This document shows, one piece after another, positions 24,797-33,716 of a stretch of DNA of 64,000 nucleotides. The position numbers and the translations under genes were made by a program. This stretch comes from an uncultured Oscillospiraceae bacterium. GTDB taxonomy: Bacteria > Bacillota > Clostridia > Oscillospirales > Oscillospiraceae. Where the stretch lies: assembly GCA_947625045.1 (NCBI GenBank), contig CANQMW010000003.1:124001-188000 (forward strand), read 5' to 3'. Under the pieces are notes generated by a model. The model was not told the DNA's origin and made no database searches. It saw only the letters and a program-made list of their open reading frames with translations. Position 1 is the first letter of the stretch. Each line of letters starts with the position of its first letter.

Positions 24797-25642
24797 TCAC
24801 TTTACGCTGTTCTGTTGTCTCGTATAGCTATATGCCTCTACATGTTCTCCCGTTTCCAGATTGTCGATTGCCATCATATCTTCATCCGACAACTCAAAGT
24901 CCAGCGCTCCCAAATTGGATCTCATCCGCTCCCTGTTGGAAGAGCAGACCACCGGCACCACCTTGTGCTGCAGATGCCACCGCAATATGACCTGCGCCGG
25001 CGTTTTTCCATATCGCTCCGCCATAGCGATTATCTCCGGTATCTTTACGGAACGGCCCTTGAACAGCGGGCTCCACGCCATGATATCCATTCCATGCTTG
25101 CGGCTGTAATTGACCGTCTCCCGCTGTTGGAACGTGGGATGCAATTCCAGTTGATTCAATTCTATCGGCAAGCGAGCTGTTTTCTTTAACTCCTCCAGGT
25201 GGTAAGGCAGAAAATTGGACACACCAATATGCCTTATGAGCCCTCTGTCGACGAAATCCTCCAAAGCTCGCCAGCTGTCCGCGTTCAGCTTACGCCACAC
25301 ATTCTCCATGTACCGGGGGACCGGCCAATTGATCAAGAAATAGTCGACATACTCAACGCCCAGATTTTCAAGCGTCTCGTTTATCTGCCGCTCCGTTGCC
25401 TGATAACCGTCGAAATGTTCGGCATCCTCGCTGCTGCGTCCGGTATTGCTGTCCAGAGATACGATGGTGAGTTCATCCCTGGCAGCGCCACGGATGGCAC
25501 GGCCCATGCCCTGTTCGTTTCCATACGCAGCGCATGTGTTGATGACCCTGTATCCCGCTTCCAGTGCCTCGCACACGTTTTTGTATGCCTCTTCATCTGT
25601 GGTACGGGTCGTCCCGTATGCGACCGAAACAGGTAAACTCAT
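24797..25642 (-). CDS. Aldo/keto reductase-fold protein lacking three of four catalytic residues
   Basis: 281 residues from MSLPVSVAYGTTRTTDEEAY, ATG at 25642 overlapping the glycosyltransferase stop. The fold is clear: YRVINTCAAYGNEQGMGRAI, VEYVDYFLINWPVPR, IRHIGVSNFLPYHLEEL, IELNQLELHPTFQQ. Of the usual Asp-Tyr-Lys-His tetrad, Asp is Asn35, Lys is replaced (Leu63 region), and His is Asn105; only Tyr40 remains. Ordinary hydride-transfer catalysis is therefore unlikely. It may be a structural or regulatory partner, or an enzyme with altered chemistry. It sits between a glycosyltransferase and the transketolase genes. Confidence 0.8.
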   Translation of the reverse strand: MSLPVSVAYGTTRTTDEEAYKNVCEALEAGYRVINTCAAYGNEQGMGRAIRGAARDELTIVSLDSNTGRSSEDAEHFDGYQATERQINETLENLGVEYVDYFLINWPVPRYMENVWRKLNADSWRALEDFVDRGLIRHIGVSNFLPYHLEELKKTARLPIELNQLELHPTFQQRETVNYSRKHGMDIMAWSPLFKGRSVKIPEIIAMAERYGKTPAQVILRWHLQHKVVPVVCSSNRERMRSNLGALDFELSDEDMMAIDNLETGEHVEAYSYTRQQNSVK

Positions 25643-26406
25643 ATCAGCCCCTCCTCTTTCAGCATCTTTACATCCGCCGTCGGCTTTAAAATATCCTTCT
25701 TTGTCATGAACAGACATTTCAACGCAGGTCTGATATATCCGAACGTCTCTAAAAAACCGCTTTCAGAACCTGCCAGAAGTTTAAACGGTATCTCATGGAA
25801 CGTTACACCAAGTCGGATATACTTCAGCATCTGCTCAAGAGAAAATGGATGCTTCGTCTCCGTCCACCGTACGCTTTGGAACAGAGCCGTTGGATACATC
25901 CAATACGCTGCCGTAAAATCCGTGACCTTCCTGCTGTACAGGAGCTTCAGTCCAAATTGGGAAACAACGTTCCATATGTATTTATACAGGGGATATTCCT
26001 TGCTCCGCTTTTGCTTCTCCAGATACCGTGAGCCCATGATGATATGGTTGGGATATTGCTTTGCCATGGATATAAACTGGCTGAGTTGCCCGGGATCATA
26101 GCAGTAATCGGCACATATCATCATGGAGTGCGAGCCTTGGGCAATATCCATAGCGTCTTGGATGGCTCCGCCCATACCCGGCCTTTTTTGCCAAAGCAAC
26201 GTATAACGGATGCCCGCCGCCTCCACGTCGGCCCGCATCTTTTCGATGGATTCCAGACTTTCCTTTCGCGTTTTCTCACACACGACGGCTATCATCTCAC
26301 ATATATCCTGGGGATCGCAGGCGGATAGGATTCGTGAAACGACCTTCTCGTACAGATCCGTCTCCCTCATCACAGGAAGGATGACCGTGCAGTTTACAAA
26401 TTTCAT
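25639..26406 (-). CDS. Family 2 glycosyltransferase, DPM1-like
   Basis: 255 residues without transmembrane helices. GT-A features: CTVILPVMRETDLYEKVV, the WQKRPGMGGAIQDAMDIA segment, the metal-binding-region ICADYCYDP, and GSRYLEKQKRSKEYPLYKYIWNVVSQF, close to dolichol-phosphate mannosyltransferase signatures. It probably loads a sugar onto undecaprenyl phosphate on the cytoplasmic side. The flippase pair and YfhO in the same operon complete a three-component extracellular glycosylation route. Confidence 0.8.
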   Translation of the reverse strand: MKFVNCTVILPVMRETDLYEKVVSRILSACDPQDICEMIAVVCEKTRKESLESIEKMRADVEAAGIRYTLLWQKRPGMGGAIQDAMDIAQGSHSMMICADYCYDPGQLSQFISMAKQYPNHIIMGSRYLEKQKRSKEYPLYKYIWNVVSQFGLKLLYSRKVTDFTAAYWMYPTALFQSVRWTETKHPFSLEQMLKYIRLGVTFHEIPFKLLAGSESGFLETFGYIRPALKCLFMTKKDILKPTADVKMLKEEGLI

Positions 26407-26480
26407 CTCTTACTTTCCTCTCAACAACGCAGACTTCTACGCTTGCATAGCTCTGCTCAACGCCGGGGCAATCATATTTC

Positions 26481-27647
26481 TCAAAGCCTGTTGAGCACTT
26501 CGCAGAGCTTCAGTATTTTTTCCTTTTCCAATGTTGGGTGGTTGCCCGTATACAGGCCGTAGAAGTGGATGACGTCCGCGTTTTTCAGCGTTGACGGATC
26601 AAAGCTGGGCATACGCTGGCGCACAAAGGGCTGCCGGGCCATGTTCCCGCCGCCGGCCGTGCCCCGCCGGAATTCTACGTTCTCCGCCCGCAGCGTCTCC
26701 GTAAGCTTCCTGAACTTCTCCTCGCTGGGCCGGCGCAGCATGACCACGAAAGCGTAGTTCACGGCGCCGTCCATGGCGAAATCTGTGAAATACTTCTCCG
26801 GATCCAGATGGTCCACGAACAGTTTCCAGTTCTCCACCCGCTTGGCGTTGTTGGCGTCCAGCCGCTTCAGCTGGCTCAGGCCCATCACCGCGTTCAGCTC
26901 CGTGCTGCGCATGTTGTACCCGGGCACCGCGAACAGAAATTCCGGCCGCAGGTCAGGATATTTCTCCGCATAGGACCGCTTCAGGTCCTCATCCGTCAGC
27001 TCCCGCACCATGCCATGGCTCCGGTACAGGCGGCACTGCTGGTAAAACCGGTCGTCGTCGGTGCAGATCACGCCGCCCTCGATGGTGCTCATGTGGTGGG
27101 CGTAGTAGAACGAGAAATTGGAGGCCAGGCCGAAGGTGCCGCATTTTTTCCCGTTCATGCTGGCGCCGTGGGACTCGCACACGTCCTCGATAAGAGGGAT
27201 GTTCCGCGCTTTCAGCTCATCCAGCAGCCGCTGGGAAAGGCCGTTGAAGCCCAGCACATGGGTCAGGAACACCGCCCGCGTGTTCTCGTTGAGATGGGAT
27301 ATGACCTCGTCCGCGTTCATTGCCAAGGTGTTCATATCCACGTCCACGAACACCGGCGTGAGCCCGGCCGCGAACACGGAGGAGATGTCGCTGCTCCAGG
27401 TGATGGGCGGCACGATGACCTCCCCGGGGCCATACAGGTCCCGCAGGGCCGCCATGGTTATGTAGTTGGCGGAGGCGCCGGAGTTGACGAACAGGCTGTG
27501 CTTCACGCCCAGCCATTCACTCCATGCCTTCTCGAACTCCATCACCTTCGGTCCGTTGGTCAGCCGGTCCGACGTGCGCAGATGCTCCACCACCGCGTCG
27601 ATATCCTCCGGCATGATGTTGTTATCCATCAAAGGTATGTTCAGCAT
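26481..27647 (-). CDS. PLP-dependent GDP-sugar 3-dehydratase, ColD/RfbH-like
   Basis: 388-residue DegT/DnrJ/EryC1-fold protein. PLP residues include Asp155 in IEDVCESHGA and the FSFYYAHHMSTIEGG loop. At the place of the Schiff-base Lys there is His184, as in ColD and the CDP-sugar E1 dehydratase, which remove the C3 hydroxyl instead of transaminating. A 3-deoxy sugar is therefore predicted. Combined with the 4,6-dehydratase and the epimerase/reductase, the product would be a 3,6-dideoxy sugar. Starts three bases after the upstream stop; a 73-base gap follows. Confidence 0.85.
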   Translation of the reverse strand: MLNIPLMDNNIMPEDIDAVVEHLRTSDRLTNGPKVMEFEKAWSEWLGVKHSLFVNSGASANYITMAALRDLYGPGEVIVPPITWSSDISSVFAAGLTPVFVDVDMNTLAMNADEVISHLNENTRAVFLTHVLGFNGLSQRLLDELKARNIPLIEDVCESHGASMNGKKCGTFGLASNFSFYYAHHMSTIEGGVICTDDDRFYQQCRLYRSHGMVRELTDEDLKRSYAEKYPDLRPEFLFAVPGYNMRSTELNAVMGLSQLKRLDANNAKRVENWKLFVDHLDPEKYFTDFAMDGAVNYAFVVMLRRPSEEKFRKLTETLRAENVEFRRGTAGGGNMARQPFVRQRMPSFDPSTLKNADVIHFYGLYTGNHPTLEKEKILKLCEVLNRL

Positions 27648-27650
27648 GAT

Positions 27651-28586
27651 CTACTCTCCTCTCACCTTTTTCAGGTACCAGTCATAAGCCATCTTCAGCC
27701 CATCTTCCAACTGTACGCAGGGCTTCCAGCCAAGGGCCGTGATCCTTGTGCTGTCCAGCAGGCGGCGGGGCATCCCGTCCGGTTTGGAGGCGTCATAGCG
27801 TATCTCGCCCTGGTAGCCCACGACGTCTTTGATCTTTTCCGCCAACTCCCGTATGGACGTCGTATATCCCATACCGATGTTGATCGTACCGGGTCCGTCA
27901 TATTTTTCCATCACATAGACGCAGGCCTCCGCGCCGTCGTCGATATACATGAACTCCCGCTCTGCGCTGCCGGTCCCCCATATCTCCACATAGGGCAGGT
28001 CATTGAGTTTTGCCTCATGGAACCGCCGGATCAGCGCCGGGATCACATGGCTGTTCTGGGGGTCCAGGTTGTCGTTCTCCCCGTATACATTGGCGGGGAT
28101 GCAGCTGATGAAGTCGTCACCATACTGCCGCTTGTAGTAATCGCACAGCCGCACGCCGGCGATCTTCGCGATGGCATAGCCCTCGTTCGTGGGCTCCGGC
28201 AGGCCGGTCAGGAGATACTCCTCCTTCACCGGCTGGGCGGATTCCCGGGGATAGATGCAGGAGGAACCCAGATACAGCAGCTTTTTCACCCCCGTCTCAT
28301 GGGCCGCCCGCAGCACGTTGCAGGTGATGAGCAGGTTTTCCATGGCGAAATCCGCCATATATGTATCGTTCGCCTGGATACCCCCTACCTTTGCCGCCGC
28401 CACAAAAGCGTATTCTGGCTTTTCTTTTTCAAAAAACGCCATGGTAGCGGCACCGTCGGTCAGGTCCAGCTCGGCGTGGGTGCGTGTCAGGATGTTCGTA
28501 TATCCCGCTCTTTTCAGGGCCCGGACGATGGCCGAGCCGAACAATCCCGTATGTCCCGCCACATAGATTTTTGCGTTATGCTCCAT
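27651..28586 (-). CDS. GDP-L-fucose-synthase-like epimerase/reductase (ColC/WcaG type)
   Basis: 311 residues. NADP motif AGHTGLFGSAI, active-site GSSCIYP (Ser and the epimerase Cys), Tyr/Lys in EGYAIAKIAG, and the second epimerase residue His in NSHVIPALI. Both epimerisation residues are present, so it should epimerise and then reduce a 4-keto sugar nucleotide. In fucose synthesis it acts on the 4-keto-6-deoxy sugar; next to a ColD-like enzyme the 3,6-dideoxy intermediate is a likely substrate. Confidence 0.85.
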   Translation of the reverse strand: MEHNAKIYVAGHTGLFGSAIVRALKRAGYTNILTRTHAELDLTDGAATMAFFEKEKPEYAFVAAAKVGGIQANDTYMADFAMENLLITCNVLRAAHETGVKKLLYLGSSCIYPRESAQPVKEEYLLTGLPEPTNEGYAIAKIAGVRLCDYYKRQYGDDFISCIPANVYGENDNLDPQNSHVIPALIRRFHEAKLNDLPYVEIWGTGSAEREFMYIDDGAEACVYVMEKYDGPGTINIGMGYTTSIRELAEKIKDVVGYQGEIRYDASKPDGMPRRLLDSTRITALGWKPCVQLEDGLKMAYDWYLKKVRGE

Positions 28587-28602
28587 TGTTGCTCAGTTCC
28601 TT

Positions 28603-31335
28603 TCAAGCACTTTTACGGCGTTTCCTATCCCGGACCAGCATCCAGATCACGATGCCGGCGCTGCACACCGTCAGCACCGCGCCCAGCTTGATGCCCGGGG
28701 AGCAGTAATGGAACTCTATGTCATGGTGCCCTGCCGTCAGGGGCAGGCACATGAACATGTAGTTGCCCCGAAGGATCTCCGCTTCTTCCCCGTCCACTGT
28801 GGCGGACCAGCCCTTGCTGTATGGCACGCTGACGCACAGGATCTTGTCTTTGGAAAGGTCCACCGTACCGGTCAGGCTGTTGGTCCCCCACTGGATGTTC
28901 TCCAGCGGCTCCGCCCGCAGGGCCTCCACCCGTTCGGGGTAGTTATCCATGGGCAGAGCGATCAGCTGGATATCGTCCAACTGGAAGCTGCCCACAGATG
29001 GAAATGTGATGGTACAACTGGTCCGTTCCTCTTCGCTGTAACCTAAATTGACCAAATAATTCTCACATCCGTAATAATGAGGCCGTTTCGATGAGTAGGC
29101 CGTGAACCCTTTATTGACCTCCCCATCGGAAACATCAACAAATATCCCTGTTGGACCGTTGACATCAAGAACAAACCCCGACAGGCGTACATATTCCTCC
29201 GTACTGGCCGGCATCGAGTAGTTCTCCAGGGTTATAGTCGCGTTCTTTTTGGACACCACCAATTCGTTGTCTTTCCATTCGCAGCCGTTGAACTTCATTT
29301 CAAAGGGCAGTGTATACTCATCAAGCTGCACGCCCTCCCAGGAGTCAGGCTTACCGTCACCCCGGTCTTCCAAGGCAACGGCCTGCAGCATGATCTCCTC
29401 CTTTTCCACACCGCTTTTGCCATCTAGGTCGCTATAGGACACGGAATGGTCATAGGTATATCCCCACGGCAATGCGTATTCATTTTCAAGGGTCCAATAG
29501 TTGCCAACAGTCTGGAATGGCACATATCCAAAGGGAGCATAGAGCAGCCATCTTTCCGCATCCATAAAGTATTTGGCTGACAGAAGCGTCGTAAAGATCG
29601 CTCTCTGGTCCGACCCCTTTATGCGGAACAACATGGTTTTTTCACTGATCTCAAGTTCATTGAATAACTCCATCGTGTTCCCATTCATCACAGAGAAGTA
29701 CCCGTTTATCGTTGGCACCTGCCAGACCATATTGTGATTCTGTTTGACTGTGTTTTGAGTCCCGTCCACTCTCCCTGGGTCGTCGGAGAGGAATTGGAGT
29801 ATACTTAGCTCAGGCGTATTCTCTATGATGTTCGTGCGTGCACCGTAATTTGGAAATTCACTGATGATATTACCTTCTGTTGGCGAAAATGTATAAAACC
29901 CAAATATACCTGCGTTTACTATTACAACAGCAAGAATCAATAATCCCGCTCCATATTTTTGCCATAGGCATTTACCACATAGCTCTTGGCCAACAAACAA
30001 GCTTAAAACCGTTATTGTTAATATAACTATCCCAAACAGATGTGTTTCTGTACGCAACGCCGGAATACAGACAGTAAACAGTGTGTACAGCAGTGTAACG
30101 AGCAAGCATATCCATTTTTCCTTGCGCTGCATTTTTGCCATGACTGGCATCATTGTCACGACTGTATATGCCCAAAACAAGTCAAGAATAAAAATCCACC
30201 GCAATGAAGGGTATTGGAACCCATTCATGACATATCCACCAAACGGAATCAGAAGAATAGCGAACAAAAGAAACAATATCCGTCTCAAGGCACGGTCATC
30301 TCTATTGCTACTAAAACAAATCAGAGCAGCAGCCGGAAGCACAATTGCAGCTACACTCATGCCTCCGTTACTATCAAGATACATTGTAAAACCAGGGGCT
30401 ATGAGATTGCCAATTTTTTCTACATACCAGTCAAGGTCATAGTGCAACAAGTTCCCCGCATTGGTAAAGCCCGCACGCCCGCCTTCAAAAAACACCATGA
30501 CAGAAGGCACGAATAGGACCGCAGCCAAGCTAAGACCCAGAAAATAGAACGCTATACAGCGGAAATATGCACCGAAGCGCTCCTTCAGCTTTCCTCGCGG
30601 ATATATTTCATACCCCTGTATAAGTATGAACAGTCCCATGACGATGGACATCATATAAAGGACATAAAAGCCACCCAAAGCGGAAAAGAAAACTGCCGCC
30701 ATCAAAACATAAGGCTTCTTTTTCTGAAGGATCATATCCGCGCCCATGATAATCAGTGGAAACTCAATATATGCATAGAGCCAAAAACTGCTGTGTGCTG
30801 CAGCTGCAATAACACTTATCCCGGAGAACAAATATATGAGCGCGCCGATCAGCGTATAGAGTTTCCGTTTTCCGAAATGAAAGCACATCAGGGAAAACGT
30901 AAGTCCCATCAAATACAGGCGGAAGAAAACCAAAAAATCAAAGTATGCCTCAATATAATGCGTCGGGACAAAAGCGGCCAGTAATCCAAAAAGAGAAAAA
31001 GCACCTTGGTTATACAGGGTACCAATGATATCCGAGCCCATCGCCATGCTAATATCATACAATGGCAGCCCGTTTCCGTGGAAAATGCTGAGGACAGCTC
31101 TTCTGACATATCTGCCAACATAGATCGTATCAGGATAAAAAACTGTTCTCCCATCTCCGCCGCCGCCTGACCAAATAAACGACTTCCCGCCGAATATAAA
31201 AGCGCTGTAGACGAGCACAAACGTGACAGTGAACACGATGGTATATACGCCGATATATTTCCACATTCTTCTGTGCACCGAGGACCTGCTCCAGTTGTTC
31301 TCCAGCCGCTCACATATCCTCTCGACCTTGCCCAT
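28603..31335 (-). CDS. YfhO-family membrane glycosyltransferase (GT-C)
   Basis: 910 residues with about twelve to fourteen transmembrane helices, including a first one at 28-48 and a last one at 880-900. The large extracytoplasmic loop near 55-100 (WSGGGGDGRTVFYPD) and the long soluble section at about 530-870 fit YfhO. YfhO proteins with a CsbB-like transferase glycosylate teichoic acids in Firmicutes using lipid-linked sugars. The central part is AT-richer than flanking genes. Starts nine bases after the dehydrogenase gene ends. Confidence 0.82.
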   Translation of the reverse strand: MGKVERICERLENNWSRSSVHRRMWKYIGVYTIVFTVTFVLVYSAFIFGGKSFIWSGGGGDGRTVFYPDTIYVGRYVRRAVLSIFHGNGLPLYDISMAMGSDIIGTLYNQGAFSLFGLLAAFVPTHYIEAYFDFLVFFRLYLMGLTFSLMCFHFGKRKLYTLIGALIYLFSGISVIAAAAHSSFWLYAYIEFPLIIMGADMILQKKKPYVLMAAVFFSALGGFYVLYMMSIVMGLFILIQGYEIYPRGKLKERFGAYFRCIAFYFLGLSLAAVLFVPSVMVFFEGGRAGFTNAGNLLHYDLDWYVEKIGNLIAPGFTMYLDSNGGMSVAAIVLPAAALICFSSNRDDRALRRILFLLFAILLIPFGGYVMNGFQYPSLRWIFILDLFWAYTVVTMMPVMAKMQRKEKWICLLVTLLYTLFTVCIPALRTETHLFGIVILTITVLSLFVGQELCGKCLWQKYGAGLLILAVVIVNAGIFGFYTFSPTEGNIISEFPNYGARTNIIENTPELSILQFLSDDPGRVDGTQNTVKQNHNMVWQVPTINGYFSVMNGNTMELFNELEISEKTMLFRIKGSDQRAIFTTLLSAKYFMDAERWLLYAPFGYVPFQTVGNYWTLENEYALPWGYTYDHSVSYSDLDGKSGVEKEEIMLQAVALEDRGDGKPDSWEGVQLDEYTLPFEMKFNGCEWKDNELVVSKKNATITLENYSMPASTEEYVRLSGFVLDVNGPTGIFVDVSDGEVNKGFTAYSSKRPHYYGCENYLVNLGYSEEERTSCTITFPSVGSFQLDDIQLIALPMDNYPERVEALRAEPLENIQWGTNSLTGTVDLSKDKILCVSVPYSKGWSATVDGEEAEILRGNYMFMCLPLTAGHHDIEFHYCSPGIKLGAVLTVCSAGIVIWMLVRDRKRRKSA

Positions 31336-31344
31336 GTTCTCTCC

Positions 31345-32388
31345 TTAAATCTCTTCGTTTTTCAGCAGGCACCTGCCGCTTGCCCCGTTGCGTATATCCT
31401 CAAATGCTCTGGCGGCCTCCGCCATGGGGTATGTCTTGTGGACCATCCCCGGCACCAGCTTCAGTCCGCCAGTCGCCATATGCTCCGCCGCCATGGTCCA
31501 CTCCTCCCCGGGGAACGGCGCCGAGTAGCTCATCCATGCTCCCGTCACCCAGCATTCCTTCCGGTTTATGTTCTCCCACAGCCGCACCGGGAACGTCATA
31601 GGCCTCTTTGGCGTGCCGACATAGCACACCGTCCCCTTCTTCGCCACGGCCTGCAGCGCCAGCGCCATGGTCTGCCCTGCCCCCGAGCACTCCAGCACGT
31701 AGTCATAGCCCGCCTTGTCCAGCCCCGCGGGGAGCTCTCCCTCCGGGCAGCCTATCGTGCTGATGGCCGCATCCGCACCGGCGGCCCGCGCCGCCGCGAG
31801 GCCGCTCTCTCCACGGCCTATGGCCGCGACCACGGACGCCCCCAGCAGCTTCGCCCACTGCACGGCGTACAGCCCAATGATCCCACACCCCAGCACCGCC
31901 GCGCTCCGGCCCGCCCCGAACCGCGCCAGACGCAGACCGTGCAGCGCCACCGTCGCCGGCTCTATGGTCGCCGCCTGCTCAAAGGGGATGCTCTCCCCTA
32001 TCTTCACCACGTTCCCCGCCGGTACTGTCACATATTCCGCCATGGCCCCCTGCTCCCGGGAGCCTATGAAGCTGTACCCCTCGCACAGCGAGTAGTTGCC
32101 CCTCCGGCACTGGGCGCATGCATGGCAGGGCACCAGCGGCGCCGCCGTCACGTGCTCGCCGACGGTCAGGCCCTGCACGCCCTCGCCCACCGTCTCTATC
32201 ACACCGGCAAACTCATGCCCCAGCACAATGGGGTAGCTGTGGGCGGTGTGGTCAAATACCCGCGGCACATCCGAGCCGCAGATGCCGCATACCGCGACCT
32301 TTATCCGCACCGTCCCCGGCCGCACATCCGGCTGGGGGATATCCTTATACACGACGGCTCCGTCGTTTTCTATCACGACCGCTTTCAT
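31345..32388 (-). CDS. Zinc-dependent polyol-phosphate dehydrogenase, GatD/TarJ-like
   Basis: 347-residue medium-chain dehydrogenase. Catalytic zinc ligands in CGICGSD and GHEFAGVIE; structural zinc cysteines in CHACAQCRRGNYSLC; Rossmann motif AAVLGCGIIGLYAVQ. Closest by eye to galactitol-1-phosphate 5-dehydrogenase. In a biosynthetic setting next to an IspD-like cytidylyltransferase it would reduce a ketose phosphate to a polyol phosphate, as TarJ does for ribulose 5-phosphate. ATGA overlap with the GatZ-like gene. Confidence 0.8.
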   Translation of the reverse strand: MKAVVIENDGAVVYKDIPQPDVRPGTVRIKVAVCGICGSDVPRVFDHTAHSYPIVLGHEFAGVIETVGEGVQGLTVGEHVTAAPLVPCHACAQCRRGNYSLCEGYSFIGSREQGAMAEYVTVPAGNVVKIGESIPFEQAATIEPATVALHGLRLARFGAGRSAAVLGCGIIGLYAVQWAKLLGASVVAAIGRGESGLAAARAAGADAAISTIGCPEGELPAGLDKAGYDYVLECSGAGQTMALALQAVAKKGTVCYVGTPKRPMTFPVRLWENINRKECWVTGAWMSYSAPFPGEEWTMAAEHMATGGLKLVPGMVHKTYPMAEAARAFEDIRNGASGRCLLKNEEI

Positions 32389-33716
32389 CGCACGAATATC
32401 CCGCCGGTCACGTAGTTGTATTTCACCGCGTAGTTATAGTCCTCTACCAGGGATACCACGCTGTCCTTCGCCAGCTCCCGCGGGTCCGGCCGCAGCTTCC
32501 CGTCCCGTACCTTGATGTACTGCAAGGGCATGTACTGGTGCAGCATCCCCATGGGGATCGTCACGGCGCGCAGGTTCTCAAACAGCCGGTTGATCGCCCC
32601 GTCCACTTCCTCCGACGCCAGATAGTACCGGCACCGGTCTGAGAAGCTGTACCGCCGGTCCAGGGCCTTCTCCGCCTCCGTACCGTGATAGTACTTCTCC
32701 CAGCTCTTCGGCGACGCCGTCATGGCCTTCTCCAGCACCGCCGGGAAATTGGCCCGCGCCGCCGGGTCCGGTATCAGCTCCTCCTCCATGTGGGACAGCG
32801 CGAACAGCGCCTCCCGCAGCGCGAATGTCAGCGCCGGGCCCACCTTGATGATGGCGATGCCGTCCTCCACCATCTCCTTCAGACGCGCCGGGGACTGGTA
32901 ATCCGTGGAGTGGCCCTCGAACACGATGTTCGGATACTTCCGCAGCTCCTGGCACAGCCGGTATGCCTCCATACGGTTATAGTGGCGTATCTCCCGGTTG
33001 CCGAACTCCACCCCAGGCTGCACCACCATTCCGATGATGTGCTCCCAGGCATCCGACAGCTCCAGCTCCGCAAATTTGCGGTGATACGCCATCAGCGTCT
33101 GCTCGAACCGCTCCGGCGTCGTAACATAGGCGCCCTCTTCTTCCTCCCGGCACCCGCCCGGCACCGGCACCTCGCTGCCTATCACATACACCGGATGCAC
33201 CGCCCTCGGGTCCTGCGACAGCAGCTTTTGATACTCCTCTTCACAAGCCCGGTACAGCCGCGCGCCCCGCGCCGCTATCACCTCATCGTCCAGGGGCATG
33301 TCCGTCCTGTCGTCTCCCAGCCGCATGCTCGTGTCCAGGTGTATCTTCTGATACCCCGCTCTCACGCACTCCCGCACCAGTATCTCCGCCTGCTCCATGG
33401 CCTCCGCCGCCGGCCGCTCCGCCCACGGCAGCGGGCCCATGTGGTCCCCGCCCAGGATGATCTTCTCCCGCGAGAACCGGTCCTTGTCCGCTATCTCGTA
33501 CACGAAATTGCGAAACTCTATAGGCGTCATTCCTGTATAGCCACGGTTCTGGTTCACCTGGTTGGATGTGGCCTCGATCACCACCGTGTCGTCGAACCGC
33601 TTCGCCTGGTCCAGTATCGCCTCTATCACCAGCTTATTGGCGCAGCAGAACGACGGGATACCGCAGTGTATCCCGGCCTTCCGTTTTTCCAGCATATCCA
33701 ACAGCGGATTTCTCAT
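32385..33716 (-). CDS. GatZ/KbaZ-like tagatose-bisphosphate aldolase subunit homologue
   Basis: 443 residues from MRNPLLDMLEKRKAGIHCGI; the start at 33716 overlaps the IspD-like stop, and an upstream extension of the frame is rejected as a shadow of that gene. Family marks: IPSFCCANKLVIEAIL, VIEATSNQVNQNRGYTGM, ILGGDHMGPLPW, KIHLDTSM and EGHSTDYQ. In known systems GatZ/KbaZ is the non-catalytic partner of GatY/KbaY, but no such partner is here. It may act on tagatose 6-phosphate chemistry that feeds the dehydrogenase. Confidence 0.82.
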   Translation of the reverse strand: MRNPLLDMLEKRKAGIHCGIPSFCCANKLVIEAILDQAKRFDDTVVIEATSNQVNQNRGYTGMTPIEFRNFVYEIADKDRFSREKIILGGDHMGPLPWAERPAAEAMEQAEILVRECVRAGYQKIHLDTSMRLGDDRTDMPLDDEVIAARGARLYRACEEEYQKLLSQDPRAVHPVYVIGSEVPVPGGCREEEEGAYVTTPERFEQTLMAYHRKFAELELSDAWEHIIGMVVQPGVEFGNREIRHYNRMEAYRLCQELRKYPNIVFEGHSTDYQSPARLKEMVEDGIAIIKVGPALTFALREALFALSHMEEELIPDPAARANFPAVLEKAMTASPKSWEKYYHGTEAEKALDRRYSFSDRCRYYLASEEVDGAINRLFENLRAVTIPMGMLHQYMPLQYIKVRDGKLRPDPRELAKDSVVSLVEDYNYAVKYNYVTGGIFVR

